A model generated the notes under the pieces. The model was not told where the DNA came from and ran no database searches. It was given only the letters and a program-made list of their open reading frames with translations. From NCBI RefSeq assembly GCF_024053505.1, contig NZ_JAMXQS010000012.1:1-43789 (forward strand): DNA of 43,789 nt, given 5' to 3'. This DNA comes from Mesorhizobium liriopis (GTDB lineage: Bacteria; Pseudomonadota; Alphaproteobacteria; Rhizobiales; Rhizobiaceae). This document shows, one piece after another, positions 32,652 through 40,559 of this stretch. The stretch's first letter is position 1, and each line of letters begins with the position of its first letter. The position numbers and the translations under genes are program-made.

Positions 32652-33617
32652 TCAGGCGATGAGGCGCGGCACGCCAGCGGCGCGCATCATGGAAAGCGTT
32701 TTGTCGCGATAGAGATTGCGGACGTCACGTGTCGGCGGACGGCAGCGGCTAGATGGCAAGCCGACCAATTCCATACAAAGCTTGTCAAGGTAGCCGTCGC
32801 CGCTGGTATAGTTCTTCTCGATGTCGACCCAGAGCTTGTAGAAGGGCATTGCCTCGTCGACCATCATACGAGCGATCTCCGTATAGTTGCCGGCGCGAAC
32901 CTCCTCGATCAGTTTGATGCCCCATTCGGGCCAGTAGTTGCACAGGTGCACTTCGAAGGCGCGCGCGCCGAGCGACGGCATGGCCGAGTAGGGGAAGAAC
33001 AGATTGTTATCGATGATCGTGAACCGGTCGGAAAAGTTCGAGGTCACGTCTTCGAACTCCATCGCGTCGGTGCGCGGCGTCGCCCATTTCAGTCCGACGA
33101 CGCTCGGCATTTTAGCGAGCCTGTCGATCATGCCGAAGGAAAGATTGGTCGAGGTCCAAAACGTGTTGTAGACAATGATGCCGATATCGGGCGCCGCCTC
33201 CACAGCAGCCATCACGAATTCCTCGAAATCTGCTTCGGTATGAGTGAAGTAGAACGGGCACGATACCTGCAGGAAATCAAAGCCCATCGACTGCGCGGCC
33301 TTAGCAAGTCGCACCAATTCAAGCGTGCTAGTCGACTGCCCACCAAACGCCAGCGGAAGCTTGCCCCCCGCCTCGTCAGCAACCGTTTCGGCGACGCTGA
33401 TGCGCTCCTCGAACGACATCGTCGAGAAATCGCCAGCGGCCCCACCAGCTAACAGCGTAGCCGTGTCTGCAGTGAGGCCGTTATCAATTAAAAACCGCAC
33501 ATAGGCCCGGATCGTCTTGTGGCTGACCGAAAAGTCGGGACCTTCCTCGAAGGCGGTAGGTATGGTGACATAACAGCCTTCCAGCCGCTTCTTGAGTCTG
33601 TCAAAATCCACGGTCAT
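32652..33617 (-). CDS. Dihydrodipicolinate synthase (DHDPS/NAL) family lyase
   Basis: The product has 321 residues from the ATG at 33617, which has a GAGGAG ribosome site; an upstream frame extension to 33683 has no support. Schiff-base K177 (VVGLKWAT) and catalytic Y150 (IIVYNTFW) are present. The substrate-binding glycine loop is LLAGGAAGDFSTMS (56-69), in place of G-G-T-T-G-E/G-E-F. These enzymes cleave or dehydrate 2-keto-3-deoxy acids (for example KDG aldolase, KdgD, or L-KDA dehydratase) or sialic acid. The neighbouring dehydratase and aldehyde dehydrogenases favour a 2-keto-3-deoxy sugar acid as substrate. The subfamily cannot be fixed by eye. Confidence 0.87.
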   Translation of the reverse strand: MTVDFDRLKKRLEGCYVTIPTAFEEGPDFSVSHKTIRAYVRFLIDNGLTADTATLLAGGAAGDFSTMSFEERISVAETVADEAGGKLPLAFGGQSTSTLELVRLAKAAQSMGFDFLQVSCPFYFTHTEADFEEFVMAAVEAAPDIGIIVYNTFWTSTNLSFGMIDRLAKMPSVVGLKWATPRTDAMEFEDVTSNFSDRFTIIDNNLFFPYSAMPSLGARAFEVHLCNYWPEWGIKLIEEVRAGNYTEIARMMVDEAMPFYKLWVDIEKNYTSGDGYLDKLCMELVGLPSSRCRPPTRDVRNLYRDKTLSMMRAAGVPRLIA

Positions 33618-33694
33618 TCTCCTCGTGTCCGGCAGGTGCCAGCAAGTTCTGGTTCGGTTCGTGCCAAGGCTTACTCGGCACATGGTTCGGCCGT

Positions 33695-34798
33695 TCAGGT
33701 GCTGCGTTGCAGGGCAATCGTGGCGCCGTCTGCGCTGAAGAGATGGCTACGACCCCAGTCGGCGCCGACGCTGTAGCGACCAGGTTCGCCACGAACGCCC
33801 GACTGGGTATCGACACGCATTATCAGTGAGCCTGCTGGATGCGCAGGAGCGTGCAGAAAGCTTTCGCCGCCCAGCCGCTCAACGAACTCGACGTCAGCTT
33901 GGAGCACCGGCTCGCCCAAATTGGCCAAGCGAAAATGCTCTGGCCGCACTCCGATCGTTAAGCTGTCAGGGACTCCCTGCGGACTTTCCACGCGCAATTC
34001 GACCAGCCCCCCGGTCGTGCCTGGAACCGCGAGCCAAATCCGGTCACCGTCGCGCCGCTCGACCCGCGCGTCGAGGAAGCTCATTTTGGGCGATCCCATG
34101 AAGCCCGCGACAAAGCGGTTGCTCGGCGCGTCGTAGATATCAGCCGGCGTGCCGATTTGCTCGACAAGTCCGTCGCGCAGCACGACAATTTTGTCGGCAA
34201 GTGTCATGGCTTCCGTCTGATCGTGGGTCACGTAAATCATTGTCGTGCCGAGCGCGCGATGCAGCTTGGCGAGTTCGAGCCGCATCTGTACGCGCAGTTC
34301 CGCATCGAGATTGGAGAGTGGCTCGTCGAACAGAAAGACTTGCGGTTCGCGAACGATGGCTCGACCGATGGCGACGCGCTGCCGTTGGCCGCCTGACAAT
34401 TGCTTTGGCAGGCGTTTAAGCAGCGGCGTAAGTTGCAGCGTTTGCGCGACAGCCGCCACCCGTGCATCACGCTCGGCCTTCGGCATACCCTGCATCTGCA
34501 GCGCGAAGGCCATGTTCTCGGCGACCGTCTTGTGGGGGTAAAGCGCGTAGCTTTGGAACACCATGGCGACGCCACGCTCAGCTGGTGCGACGCCGCGCAT
34601 CGGCTTCCCACCGATTGACACGACGCCGCCGCTGATTGGCTCCAGCCCGCAGACCATGCGCAGTAGCGTCGACTTTCCGCAGCCGGATGGACCGACGAAA
34701 ACGACAAACTCTCCGTCTTCCACGGTGAGGTCGATGCCTTTGAGCACGACCAGTTCCCCGTAGCGCTTTGTGACACCCTTGAGCTCGACCTTGGCCAT
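33695..34798 (-). CDS. Carbohydrate ABC transporter ATP-binding protein, UgpC/MalK type
   Basis: The product has 367 residues, the CUT1 layout: an ABC domain with Walker A GPSGCGKST (36-44), Q-loop FQSYALYPH, signature LSGGQRQR (135-142) and Walker B FLFDEPLSNLD, then a C-terminal TOBE/regulatory domain with IGVRPEHF. It energises the MalF/MalG-like permeases encoded at 38689-40469. Its start overlaps the preceding propeller-protein stop by one base (TAATG), so the ATPase is embedded among the catabolic genes rather than beside the permeases. Confidence 0.9.
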   Translation of the reverse strand: MAKVELKGVTKRYGELVVLKGIDLTVEDGEFVVFVGPSGCGKSTLLRMVCGLEPISGGVVSIGGKPMRGVAPAERGVAMVFQSYALYPHKTVAENMAFALQMQGMPKAERDARVAAVAQTLQLTPLLKRLPKQLSGGQRQRVAIGRAIVREPQVFLFDEPLSNLDAELRVQMRLELAKLHRALGTTMIYVTHDQTEAMTLADKIVVLRDGLVEQIGTPADIYDAPSNRFVAGFMGSPKMSFLDARVERRDGDRIWLAVPGTTGGLVELRVESPQGVPDSLTIGVRPEHFRLANLGEPVLQADVEFVERLGGESFLHAPAHPAGSLIMRVDTQSGVRGEPGRYSVGADWGRSHLFSADGATIALQRST

Positions 34799-35961
34799 TA
34801 GTGAGTCCTTGGAACTGAGACCAGCGCCGACTGCGGCACTACAGTGGCATGGAGGCCAGTGATGCCGCTGGCCTGAGCGTAGTAGGCAACAAACAGGCTG
34901 CCGTCGGCCCGCAGCGCGGCGGTGGGATAGCCGAGATCACGATTTGGCAGGTCGGAGCGGACAACGAGCGGAGTCGTTGCGTTCCAGGTTACGCCAGCGT
35001 CTTCTGACAGATACAGAGCGATGCCGAATGGCTCACGACGACGCCCAGTCACTGCGGCGATACGGCCCTTATCCAGCCGCACCAAATGTGCGGGATAGTC
35101 GGCAATTCCGGTCGCCGTCGGATCGCTCCACGAGTGGCCGCCGTCGGTGGAGCGCACCGAGTGAAGGTCGCGGCTGACATTGTCGCGTAGCAGCATCAGG
35201 ATTGCCCCATCCGCGGCGAGCAGCGGCGCCGGCTCTTCAAATTCGTGGCCTTGGCCTGCCGCGACCATGATCGGCATCGACCAGGTTAAACCTCCGTCTG
35301 TGGAGCGCACGACGAAAACCTTGGCATAGTGCGGGACATCCGAGAGCGGCAGCACGATCGCGCCGTCGATCTCGATCGCGCCGCGCATGCCGTAGCCTCC
35401 ACTGAAAGGAGCGGTGTCGATGCGCACCGATTGAGTGAACGTCGCGCCGTGATCTTCAGAACGGTGCACCCACGTCTCACCGCCGCTTCGCGCCCAAGGG
35501 TACCGTTTTGCCAGCGTTAACGCCGCACTCGACCAGTCGGACAATTCAGCAGCCATTGCCTGCGGTCCCATTAGGTCATCCGACGTCAGGTAGCTGCCGG
35601 ACGGCAGATGCGCGACCGCATAGGCCAATGGATACCAATCGAATTTCCATTGGTTGAGGAGAATGGTCCCCGACTGCAGGACCGTTAGTCCTGCGCACTC
35701 GACGCCTTGCCAGCCGTAGCCTGGCACAGGGTTTGGCTCCGACCAGCTGCGGCCCTCGTCGGACGATCGCATCAGCATATTGCAGTAGAGTGGGTCCTGC
35801 GGCGGATGCAGAACTCCCGCACGGCACCGCGATTGCGTGAACACCATCAGCCAATCGCCATTGGCGGCGACCGTGAGGTAAGGATGCGCACAATAACTAT
35901 GCGCATCGTTGTAGATCACGACGTGATCCTGCTCGTCGGTATTGAGCGCGATTTGCGGCAC
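34798..35961 (-). CDS. Cytosolic BNR/Asp-box beta-propeller protein, sialidase-like (second of pair)
   Basis: The product has about 387 residues from the GTG at 35961, 10 bases after the previous stop; the longer frame to 36060 would overlap that gene and lacks a ribosome site. Five Asp-boxes (S-x-D-x-G-x-x-W) are visible, including SSDEGRSWSEP, STDGGLTWSMP and STDGGHSWSDP, giving a six-bladed propeller as in the sialidase superfamily. The canonical FRIP arginine motif of GH33 sialidases is absent (CAHPYL stands near that position). There is no signal peptide. It probably acts on an imported glycoside or acidic sugar as a hydrolase or lyase. Confidence 0.8.
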   Translation of the reverse strand: MPQIALNTDEQDHVVIYNDAHSYCAHPYLTVAANGDWLMVFTQSRCRAGVLHPPQDPLYCNMLMRSSDEGRSWSEPNPVPGYGWQGVECAGLTVLQSGTILLNQWKFDWYPLAYAVAHLPSGSYLTSDDLMGPQAMAAELSDWSSAALTLAKRYPWARSGGETWVHRSEDHGATFTQSVRIDTAPFSGGYGMRGAIEIDGAIVLPLSDVPHYAKVFVVRSTDGGLTWSMPIMVAAGQGHEFEEPAPLLAADGAILMLLRDNVSRDLHSVRSTDGGHSWSDPTATGIADYPAHLVRLDKGRIAAVTGRRREPFGIALYLSEDAGVTWNATTPLVVRSDLPNRDLGYPTAALRADGSLFVAYYAQASGITGLHATVVPQSALVSVPRTH

Positions 35962-35971
35962 GGCAGTCCGC

Positions 35972-37186
35972 TCAAACTCGGAAGCGCGTGCAGCGCAGGT
36001 ATTGCAGCGGCTTCGGATCGTCGGTCCACTCATGGTAGGAGCACGCAATCGAGCCGTCATGGTTCTGCACCACGCTGGGATAGCCGATGTGCTGGTAGAT
36101 GCCAGGATGGTTCGGGTCGATCCGCCCCGCGTCGTAGCCCTGTTCGCCGACTGATCCGCCCAAGCTGGAAACAGGCTTAGCCTTGTCCGAATAGTCCGGC
36201 AGCCCGCCCTCCCGGATGATGAACTCGTTCTTGACGTCCCAGGTCACCCCATCTTCTGAGATGATCCCTCGCGTGCCGTAAGGCGGCTTGCGATACCCGT
36301 AGACCATCAGATAGCGCCCATCCTGCAGGGCGATCAGCTCGGGCGGAAAGCCCCAGATGTTGGTCCATTTCGGCGGCGTCCAAGAAAATCCGTCATCTTC
36401 CGAGACGATCATCACCATGTTCTTGGCGTCGCTGGTCGGGTTTACGTGGGTCCGCATGAAGCAAACGAGACGTCCGTCCTTCAGCCGCACCAGACCCGGT
36501 TCTTCATAGTCGATGATGCTGGCCGGGTCGTAGCCAAGGGTCGAGTAATATTCCCAGTTATCGCCACCATCATCCGATCGCATCAAAGCCGAGCGGGTAG
36601 ATTCGCCTTCGCCTTCCTCGCCGTATCCGCGGATGCGCCCATAAAGGCCCATCAACAAGCCGCCGTCTGGTAATTCCCAAACGCCGCAGCGACAGCCGCC
36701 ATGTTTCAGCGGGCGCACGTTCACTGGGATTGGCTGACCCCAAGTTTCGCCGCCGTCCTTGGACTTGATGACATACGTGCCCAGCCATCCCTGGGTTTTG
36801 AACGCCCAGCTCCAGTCGCCCCATTCCTTAGTGATTGGACCGCTGGACCAGGAAGGCTGCAGGTTACGTTGGCCGCGCTTGAAAAAGCCGGTCAGAGTAT
36901 AGTTGATGATTAGCGTGCCATCGCTGGTCTCGCAGATGCCGCAGTCCCAATTGCCGGTGGTCTCCGACCAGGGCAGCACGACCTTGGGCTCGCTCCACGT
37001 CTTTCCGCCATCGCTCGAGCGCGTCATCACCGTCTGGCCGCTGTCATGGTGGAAGGGGAAGCGCTCTTCGTTGAAGACCGCGATAATGTCGCCGTTCTTC
37101 AATAGCCGCGTCGCGATCTGGTTGACGCAATGCTCCTTGTCCCGAAAGATCGTAAAGTGTTCTACGTCCTTGATCATTGTCGTCAT
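35972..37186 (-). CDS. Cytosolic BNR/Asp-box beta-propeller protein, sialidase-like (first of pair)
   Basis: The product has 404 residues from the ATG at 37186, chosen for an AGGA ribosome site 8 bases upstream; an ATG at 37201 adds five residues. Asp-boxes: SSDGGKTWSEP, SKDGGETWGQP, SDDGGDNWEYY, SEDDGFSWTPP and a shortened SEDGVTWD. It has no FRIP motif and no signal peptide, like its downstream neighbour; the two are divergent paralogues. Conserved acidic and aromatic surface residues (EERFPFHH, DYEEPGLVRLKDG, YPSVVQNHDGS) could line the propeller pocket. Enzymatic activity of this subgroup is not established. Confidence 0.8.
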   Translation of the reverse strand: MTTMIKDVEHFTIFRDKEHCVNQIATRLLKNGDIIAVFNEERFPFHHDSGQTVMTRSSDGGKTWSEPKVVLPWSETTGNWDCGICETSDGTLIINYTLTGFFKRGQRNLQPSWSSGPITKEWGDWSWAFKTQGWLGTYVIKSKDGGETWGQPIPVNVRPLKHGGCRCGVWELPDGGLLMGLYGRIRGYGEEGEGESTRSALMRSDDGGDNWEYYSTLGYDPASIIDYEEPGLVRLKDGRLVCFMRTHVNPTSDAKNMVMIVSEDDGFSWTPPKWTNIWGFPPELIALQDGRYLMVYGYRKPPYGTRGIISEDGVTWDVKNEFIIREGGLPDYSDKAKPVSSLGGSVGEQGYDAGRIDPNHPGIYQHIGYPSVVQNHDGSIACSYHEWTDDPKPLQYLRCTRFRV

Positions 37187-37222
37187 TCCAAGTTCCTTCA
37201 TTCACACTTGCGCCGGCGCGGC

Positions 37223-38692
37223 TTAGAGCCGAATGCCGATATTTTTCATGGACAGATAGTTGCGGACACCTGGCAGCCCGCGCTCGCGACCGATGCCGCT
37301 GTCTTTGATGCCGCCGGTGGGCGCCTGCACGCCACCGATGAACCAGCCGTTGATCCAGACTGAACCGGCGTCGATGTCGCGCGCCATGCTGAGTGCACGC
37401 GAGACATCGCGCGTGTAGACGCCGGCGACGAGGCCGTAGCCAAGGCTGTTGGTCAGCGACAAAGCCTCGTTGGCTGTGTCGAAGGTGCTCGACACAGCGA
37501 CGGGCCCGAAAATCTCCTCGCGGGCGAGCGGGTGAACTGCATCGACGTCGGCGAAGATCGTTGGCGCCACGAAGTAGCCGCGAGCGAGCCCCTCCGGCCG
37601 GCCGCCGCCGACCACCAGCCGGCTGCCCGACGCATGCCCGGCCTCAAGATAGTCGCTCACCTTGTCGTATTGCTCGGCCGAGACGAGCGGACCAAGATCT
37701 GGATCGTCAAGGCCCTTTCCTACCGTCAACCGTGATGCCCCAGCCGCGAGCTTGTCGAGGAATGCGTCGCTAATCGAGCAGTGCAGCAGGAAGCGCGACG
37801 AGGAAGAGCAGACTTGGCCGCTGTTGCCGAATGCGCCGTCGAGTGCATCGAACGCGGCACGATCAAGATCGGCGTCTTCGAAAACGATCATCGGATTCTT
37901 GCCGCCGAGTTCTAAGACAACAGGTTTCAGCCCTGCGGCGGCACCGGCATAGATCTTGCGGCCAGTCTCGACTGAACCTGTGAAAGTAATACCGCGCACC
38001 AGCGGATGCCGGACCAGTGCCGCCCCAGCTTCGGGGCCGTAGCCGGTCACCACATTGACGACGCCGTCGGGCAGGCCAGCACGGTGGCAAAGTTCGGCAA
38101 AAGCCAATGCCGTCAGCGGCGACTGTTCGGCAGGCTTCACCACCACGGTACAGCCGGCGGCAAGCGCTGGCGCGACCGAGCGTGCCACCATGCCGAGCGG
38201 ATAGTTCCATGGCACGATATGCGCCGTTACACCGACGGGCTCGAGCATCGTGAAATCGACCAAATCGCGGCCGAGCGGGATAGTCGCGCCTTCCATCTTG
38301 TCAGCCGCACCGGCATTGTAGCGAAGCGTAGCGCAGGCACCCCGCACATCGCTGCGCGATTCTTTGAGCGGCTTACCAACGTCGAGCGTTTCCATCGTCG
38401 CGAAACGCTCGATGTCGGCTTCAAGCAGGTCAGCAACGCGCAGCAGGAGCTTGCCGCGATCGGCCGGCGAAATAGCCCGCCAGGCACCGTGGAAGGCGTG
38501 ATGCGCTGCCTCTACTGCGGCATCAATGTCGGCGTCGGAGCCGCGTGCCACTTCGCCCAGCACTGCCTCCGTGCTCGGATCGATCGTCTCGAACCGGGTA
38601 CCGTCGCTTGCCGGACACCAGTGTCCGCTAATGAAATGCGCGTTGGGGAGCGGACCCGTGACACCCACAAGTGCGTGGCCAGAGGTGGTCAT
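37223..38692 (-). CDS. Aldehyde dehydrogenase (transcribed after the permeases)
   Basis: The product has 489 residues from the ATG at 38692, which overlaps the permease stop by four bases (ATGA). A 70-codon upstream extension is only the antiphase reading of the permease gene. Key residues: N163 (PWNYP), K186 (VVKPAEQ), FTGSVETG, E261 (LELGGKNP), and nucleophile C295 (GQVCSSSSR). It differs from the second ALDH of the operon (SSSS after the Cys instead of SANM), so the two probably oxidise different aldehydes. It is the first catabolic enzyme made from the operon. Confidence 0.9.
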   Translation of the reverse strand: MTTSGHALVGVTGPLPNAHFISGHWCPASDGTRFETIDPSTEAVLGEVARGSDADIDAAVEAAHHAFHGAWRAISPADRGKLLLRVADLLEADIERFATMETLDVGKPLKESRSDVRGACATLRYNAGAADKMEGATIPLGRDLVDFTMLEPVGVTAHIVPWNYPLGMVARSVAPALAAGCTVVVKPAEQSPLTALAFAELCHRAGLPDGVVNVVTGYGPEAGAALVRHPLVRGITFTGSVETGRKIYAGAAAGLKPVVLELGGKNPMIVFEDADLDRAAFDALDGAFGNSGQVCSSSSRFLLHCSISDAFLDKLAAGASRLTVGKGLDDPDLGPLVSAEQYDKVSDYLEAGHASGSRLVVGGGRPEGLARGYFVAPTIFADVDAVHPLAREEIFGPVAVSSTFDTANEALSLTNSLGYGLVAGVYTRDVSRALSMARDIDAGSVWINGWFIGGVQAPTGGIKDSGIGRERGLPGVRNYLSMKNIGIRL

Positions 38693-39555
38693 TGCTTGAC
38701 GCTCCCTGACGACAGACCTTGGATGAAATAGCGCTGCAGGAAACAGAACAGCAGCAGGCTTGGGATCGACAGGATGGTCACCGCCGCCATCGCGACACTG
38801 TAGCCCTCGATCTGTGTGCGCGTACCGACAACTGGCGTGAAGGCCGCTATGCCGACTGGCAGCGTCTTCATAGACTCGTCGAAAGTGACGAGCAGCGGCC
38901 ACAGGAAGTTATTCCAGTTCAGCGTGAAGATGATGACCGAGGCGGCGATGGCCGGGGCACGCGCCAGTGGCAAGGCAATGCGGAAGAAAAGGTTGAACAC
39001 ACCCGCGCCGTCCATGCGGGCTGCCTCTTCTAATTCCTTGGGGAAGGCGAGGAAGAACTGACGGAAGATGTAGACGCTGAAGACGTTGCCGATCGATGGC
39101 AGGATCAGCGCTTGGTAGGAGCTCGCCCAGCCAAGTTTCACAAAGCCGAGCAGCAATGGGACGACAGAGACTTCCGCTGGAATCATCAAGGACGCTAGGA
39201 ACACGTAAAATAGCGTGTCCCGTCCGCGAAAACGCAATCGTGCTAGCGCATATCCCGCCATTGCTCCAAACAGGACACAGAGCGCTGTTGCAACCGTTGC
39301 TTGGATGACGCTGTTCAAGCCCCAGCGCACAACCGGATAGTCGAACACCTTGATGTAATTATCCAAAGTTATGCGGTGCGGCAGCCATTCGATATCGCGG
39401 GTCATCACGTCGCCGGGATATTTCAGCGACGTCGAGACCATCCAGATGAAGGGCAACGCCCAGAGCACCGCGACGCCCATGCCGAGCGGCCACAGGAACA
39501 GATCGGTGCGGTCGAGGCCGCGTGCCTCAAGCCTGTCATCGAGCCAGCTGCCCAT
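38689..39555 (-). CDS. Carbohydrate ABC transporter permease, MalG/UgpE type
   Basis: The product has 288 residues and about six membrane spans; first span near LWPLGMGVAVLWALPFIWMV. The CUT1 EAA loop is EEAARMDGAGVFNLFFRIAL followed by PLARAPAIAAS, which contacts the ATPase. The LNWNNFLWPLL segment and the polar C-terminus SGSVKQ fit the MalG branch. It starts in a TGATG overlap with the MalF-like gene and ends in an ATGA overlap with the ALDH gene. Confidence 0.9.
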   Translation of the reverse strand: MGSWLDDRLEARGLDRTDLFLWPLGMGVAVLWALPFIWMVSTSLKYPGDVMTRDIEWLPHRITLDNYIKVFDYPVVRWGLNSVIQATVATALCVLFGAMAGYALARLRFRGRDTLFYVFLASLMIPAEVSVVPLLLGFVKLGWASSYQALILPSIGNVFSVYIFRQFFLAFPKELEEAARMDGAGVFNLFFRIALPLARAPAIAASVIIFTLNWNNFLWPLLVTFDESMKTLPVGIAAFTPVVGTRTQIEGYSVAMAAVTILSIPSLLLFCFLQRYFIQGLSSGSVKQ

Positions 39556-40469
39556 CAGCCACGCTCCTTCAAGATGAAGCGCTGAACGACGGTGATCGCC
39601 AAGATCAGTGCGAACAGCAGTAGGGACACAGCCGACGCGTATCCAAAGAGGTTGCGCACGATGGCCAGGTTATAGATGTAGTGGATCGGGGAGGCCGAGG
39701 AGTTGGCCGGGCCGCCATTGGTCATCACATAAACCTGGCTGAAGATTCGCAACGTTGCGATGAGCTGCAGCGTCACGACCATGCTGATGACATTGCGCAG
39801 ATACGGCAGCACGACATGCCTGAAGCGTTGAATACGGTTTGCGCCATCGGCACGTGCCGCGTCGATAATCTCACCTGGGATGTCTTGGAGTGCGGCTAGG
39901 AACAGCACGAACGCTAGGCCTAGATCCCACCAGATGGAGGCGATACTGACACCGATTAGCGAGAATCGTGTCGAGGTCAGCCACGGGATGTCATTAAAAC
40001 CCAAGAACGAAAGATAGTAATTCACCACGCCGTACTGGGTGTCGAGCATCCACACCCAGACCAGACCGATCACCGTAGCCGAGACGACGGTGGGCGCGAA
40101 GAATAGTGTCCGCGCCAGGCCCGCCAGCGGGTAGCGGCTGTTGACAAACAGCGCGAAGAGCAGGCCCAGCACCGTCACGCAAGGCACGATGATCAGCCCG
40201 TAAAGGAAGACGTTGCGGAACGCAGCGCCCACCCACTGATCAGAAAAGGCGTGGGTGAAGTTCTCGAGTCCCACCCATTTCGGCTTACCCACAATGCTCC
40301 AGCGGGTGAACGAGATGTAGATGCCAAACAGCACAGGCAGAATGTTGAATAGGAAGAACGGCACTGCGAAGAATGCAACCAGCAGATAGCCGGCGCGGTC
40401 GCTCTCATAGCGTTCGGGTCCAATGTCAGCGCTGATGCTGACGTCGGTCCGTATTGCAGCCATCGTCAT
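39555..40469 (-). CDS. Carbohydrate ABC transporter permease, MalF/UgpA type
   Basis: The product has 304 residues and about six membrane spans. A cytosolic N-terminus is followed by YLLVAFFAVPFFLFNILPVL. The EAA loop is EIIDAARADGANRIQRFRHV followed by VLPYLRN. The LIGVSIASIWWDLGLAFVLF span and VMTNGGPANSSAS loop match the MalF/UgpA branch. It pairs with the MalG-like permease and the UgpC-like ATPase to import the ligand of the binding protein. The gene starts 90 bp after the binding-protein gene (ATG at 40469 or 40463). Confidence 0.9.
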   Translation of the reverse strand: MTMAAIRTDVSISADIGPERYESDRAGYLLVAFFAVPFFLFNILPVLFGIYISFTRWSIVGKPKWVGLENFTHAFSDQWVGAAFRNVFLYGLIIVPCVTVLGLLFALFVNSRYPLAGLARTLFFAPTVVSATVIGLVWVWMLDTQYGVVNYYLSFLGFNDIPWLTSTRFSLIGVSIASIWWDLGLAFVLFLAALQDIPGEIIDAARADGANRIQRFRHVVLPYLRNVISMVVTLQLIATLRIFSQVYVMTNGGPANSSASPIHYIYNLAIVRNLFGYASAVSLLLFALILAITVVQRFILKERG

Positions 40470-40559
40470 GGAAAGTATCCCGGTTACATTTGCAAGACGG
40501 TTGCGCGCGTTCGGCTGCGCCTCACCGTCCTGCGAATGCCGTCAAAAGGGAAGCTTCGG

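Noticed and set aside
35962-36060. N-terminal extension of the second propeller protein
   Set aside because: It overlaps the upstream paralogue's 3' end and has no ribosome site or fold similarity.
38693-38902. 70-codon N-terminal extension of the aldehyde dehydrogenase
   Set aside because: It lies wholly inside the permease gene, is not ALDH-like, and the ATG at 38692 overlaps the permease stop by four bases.
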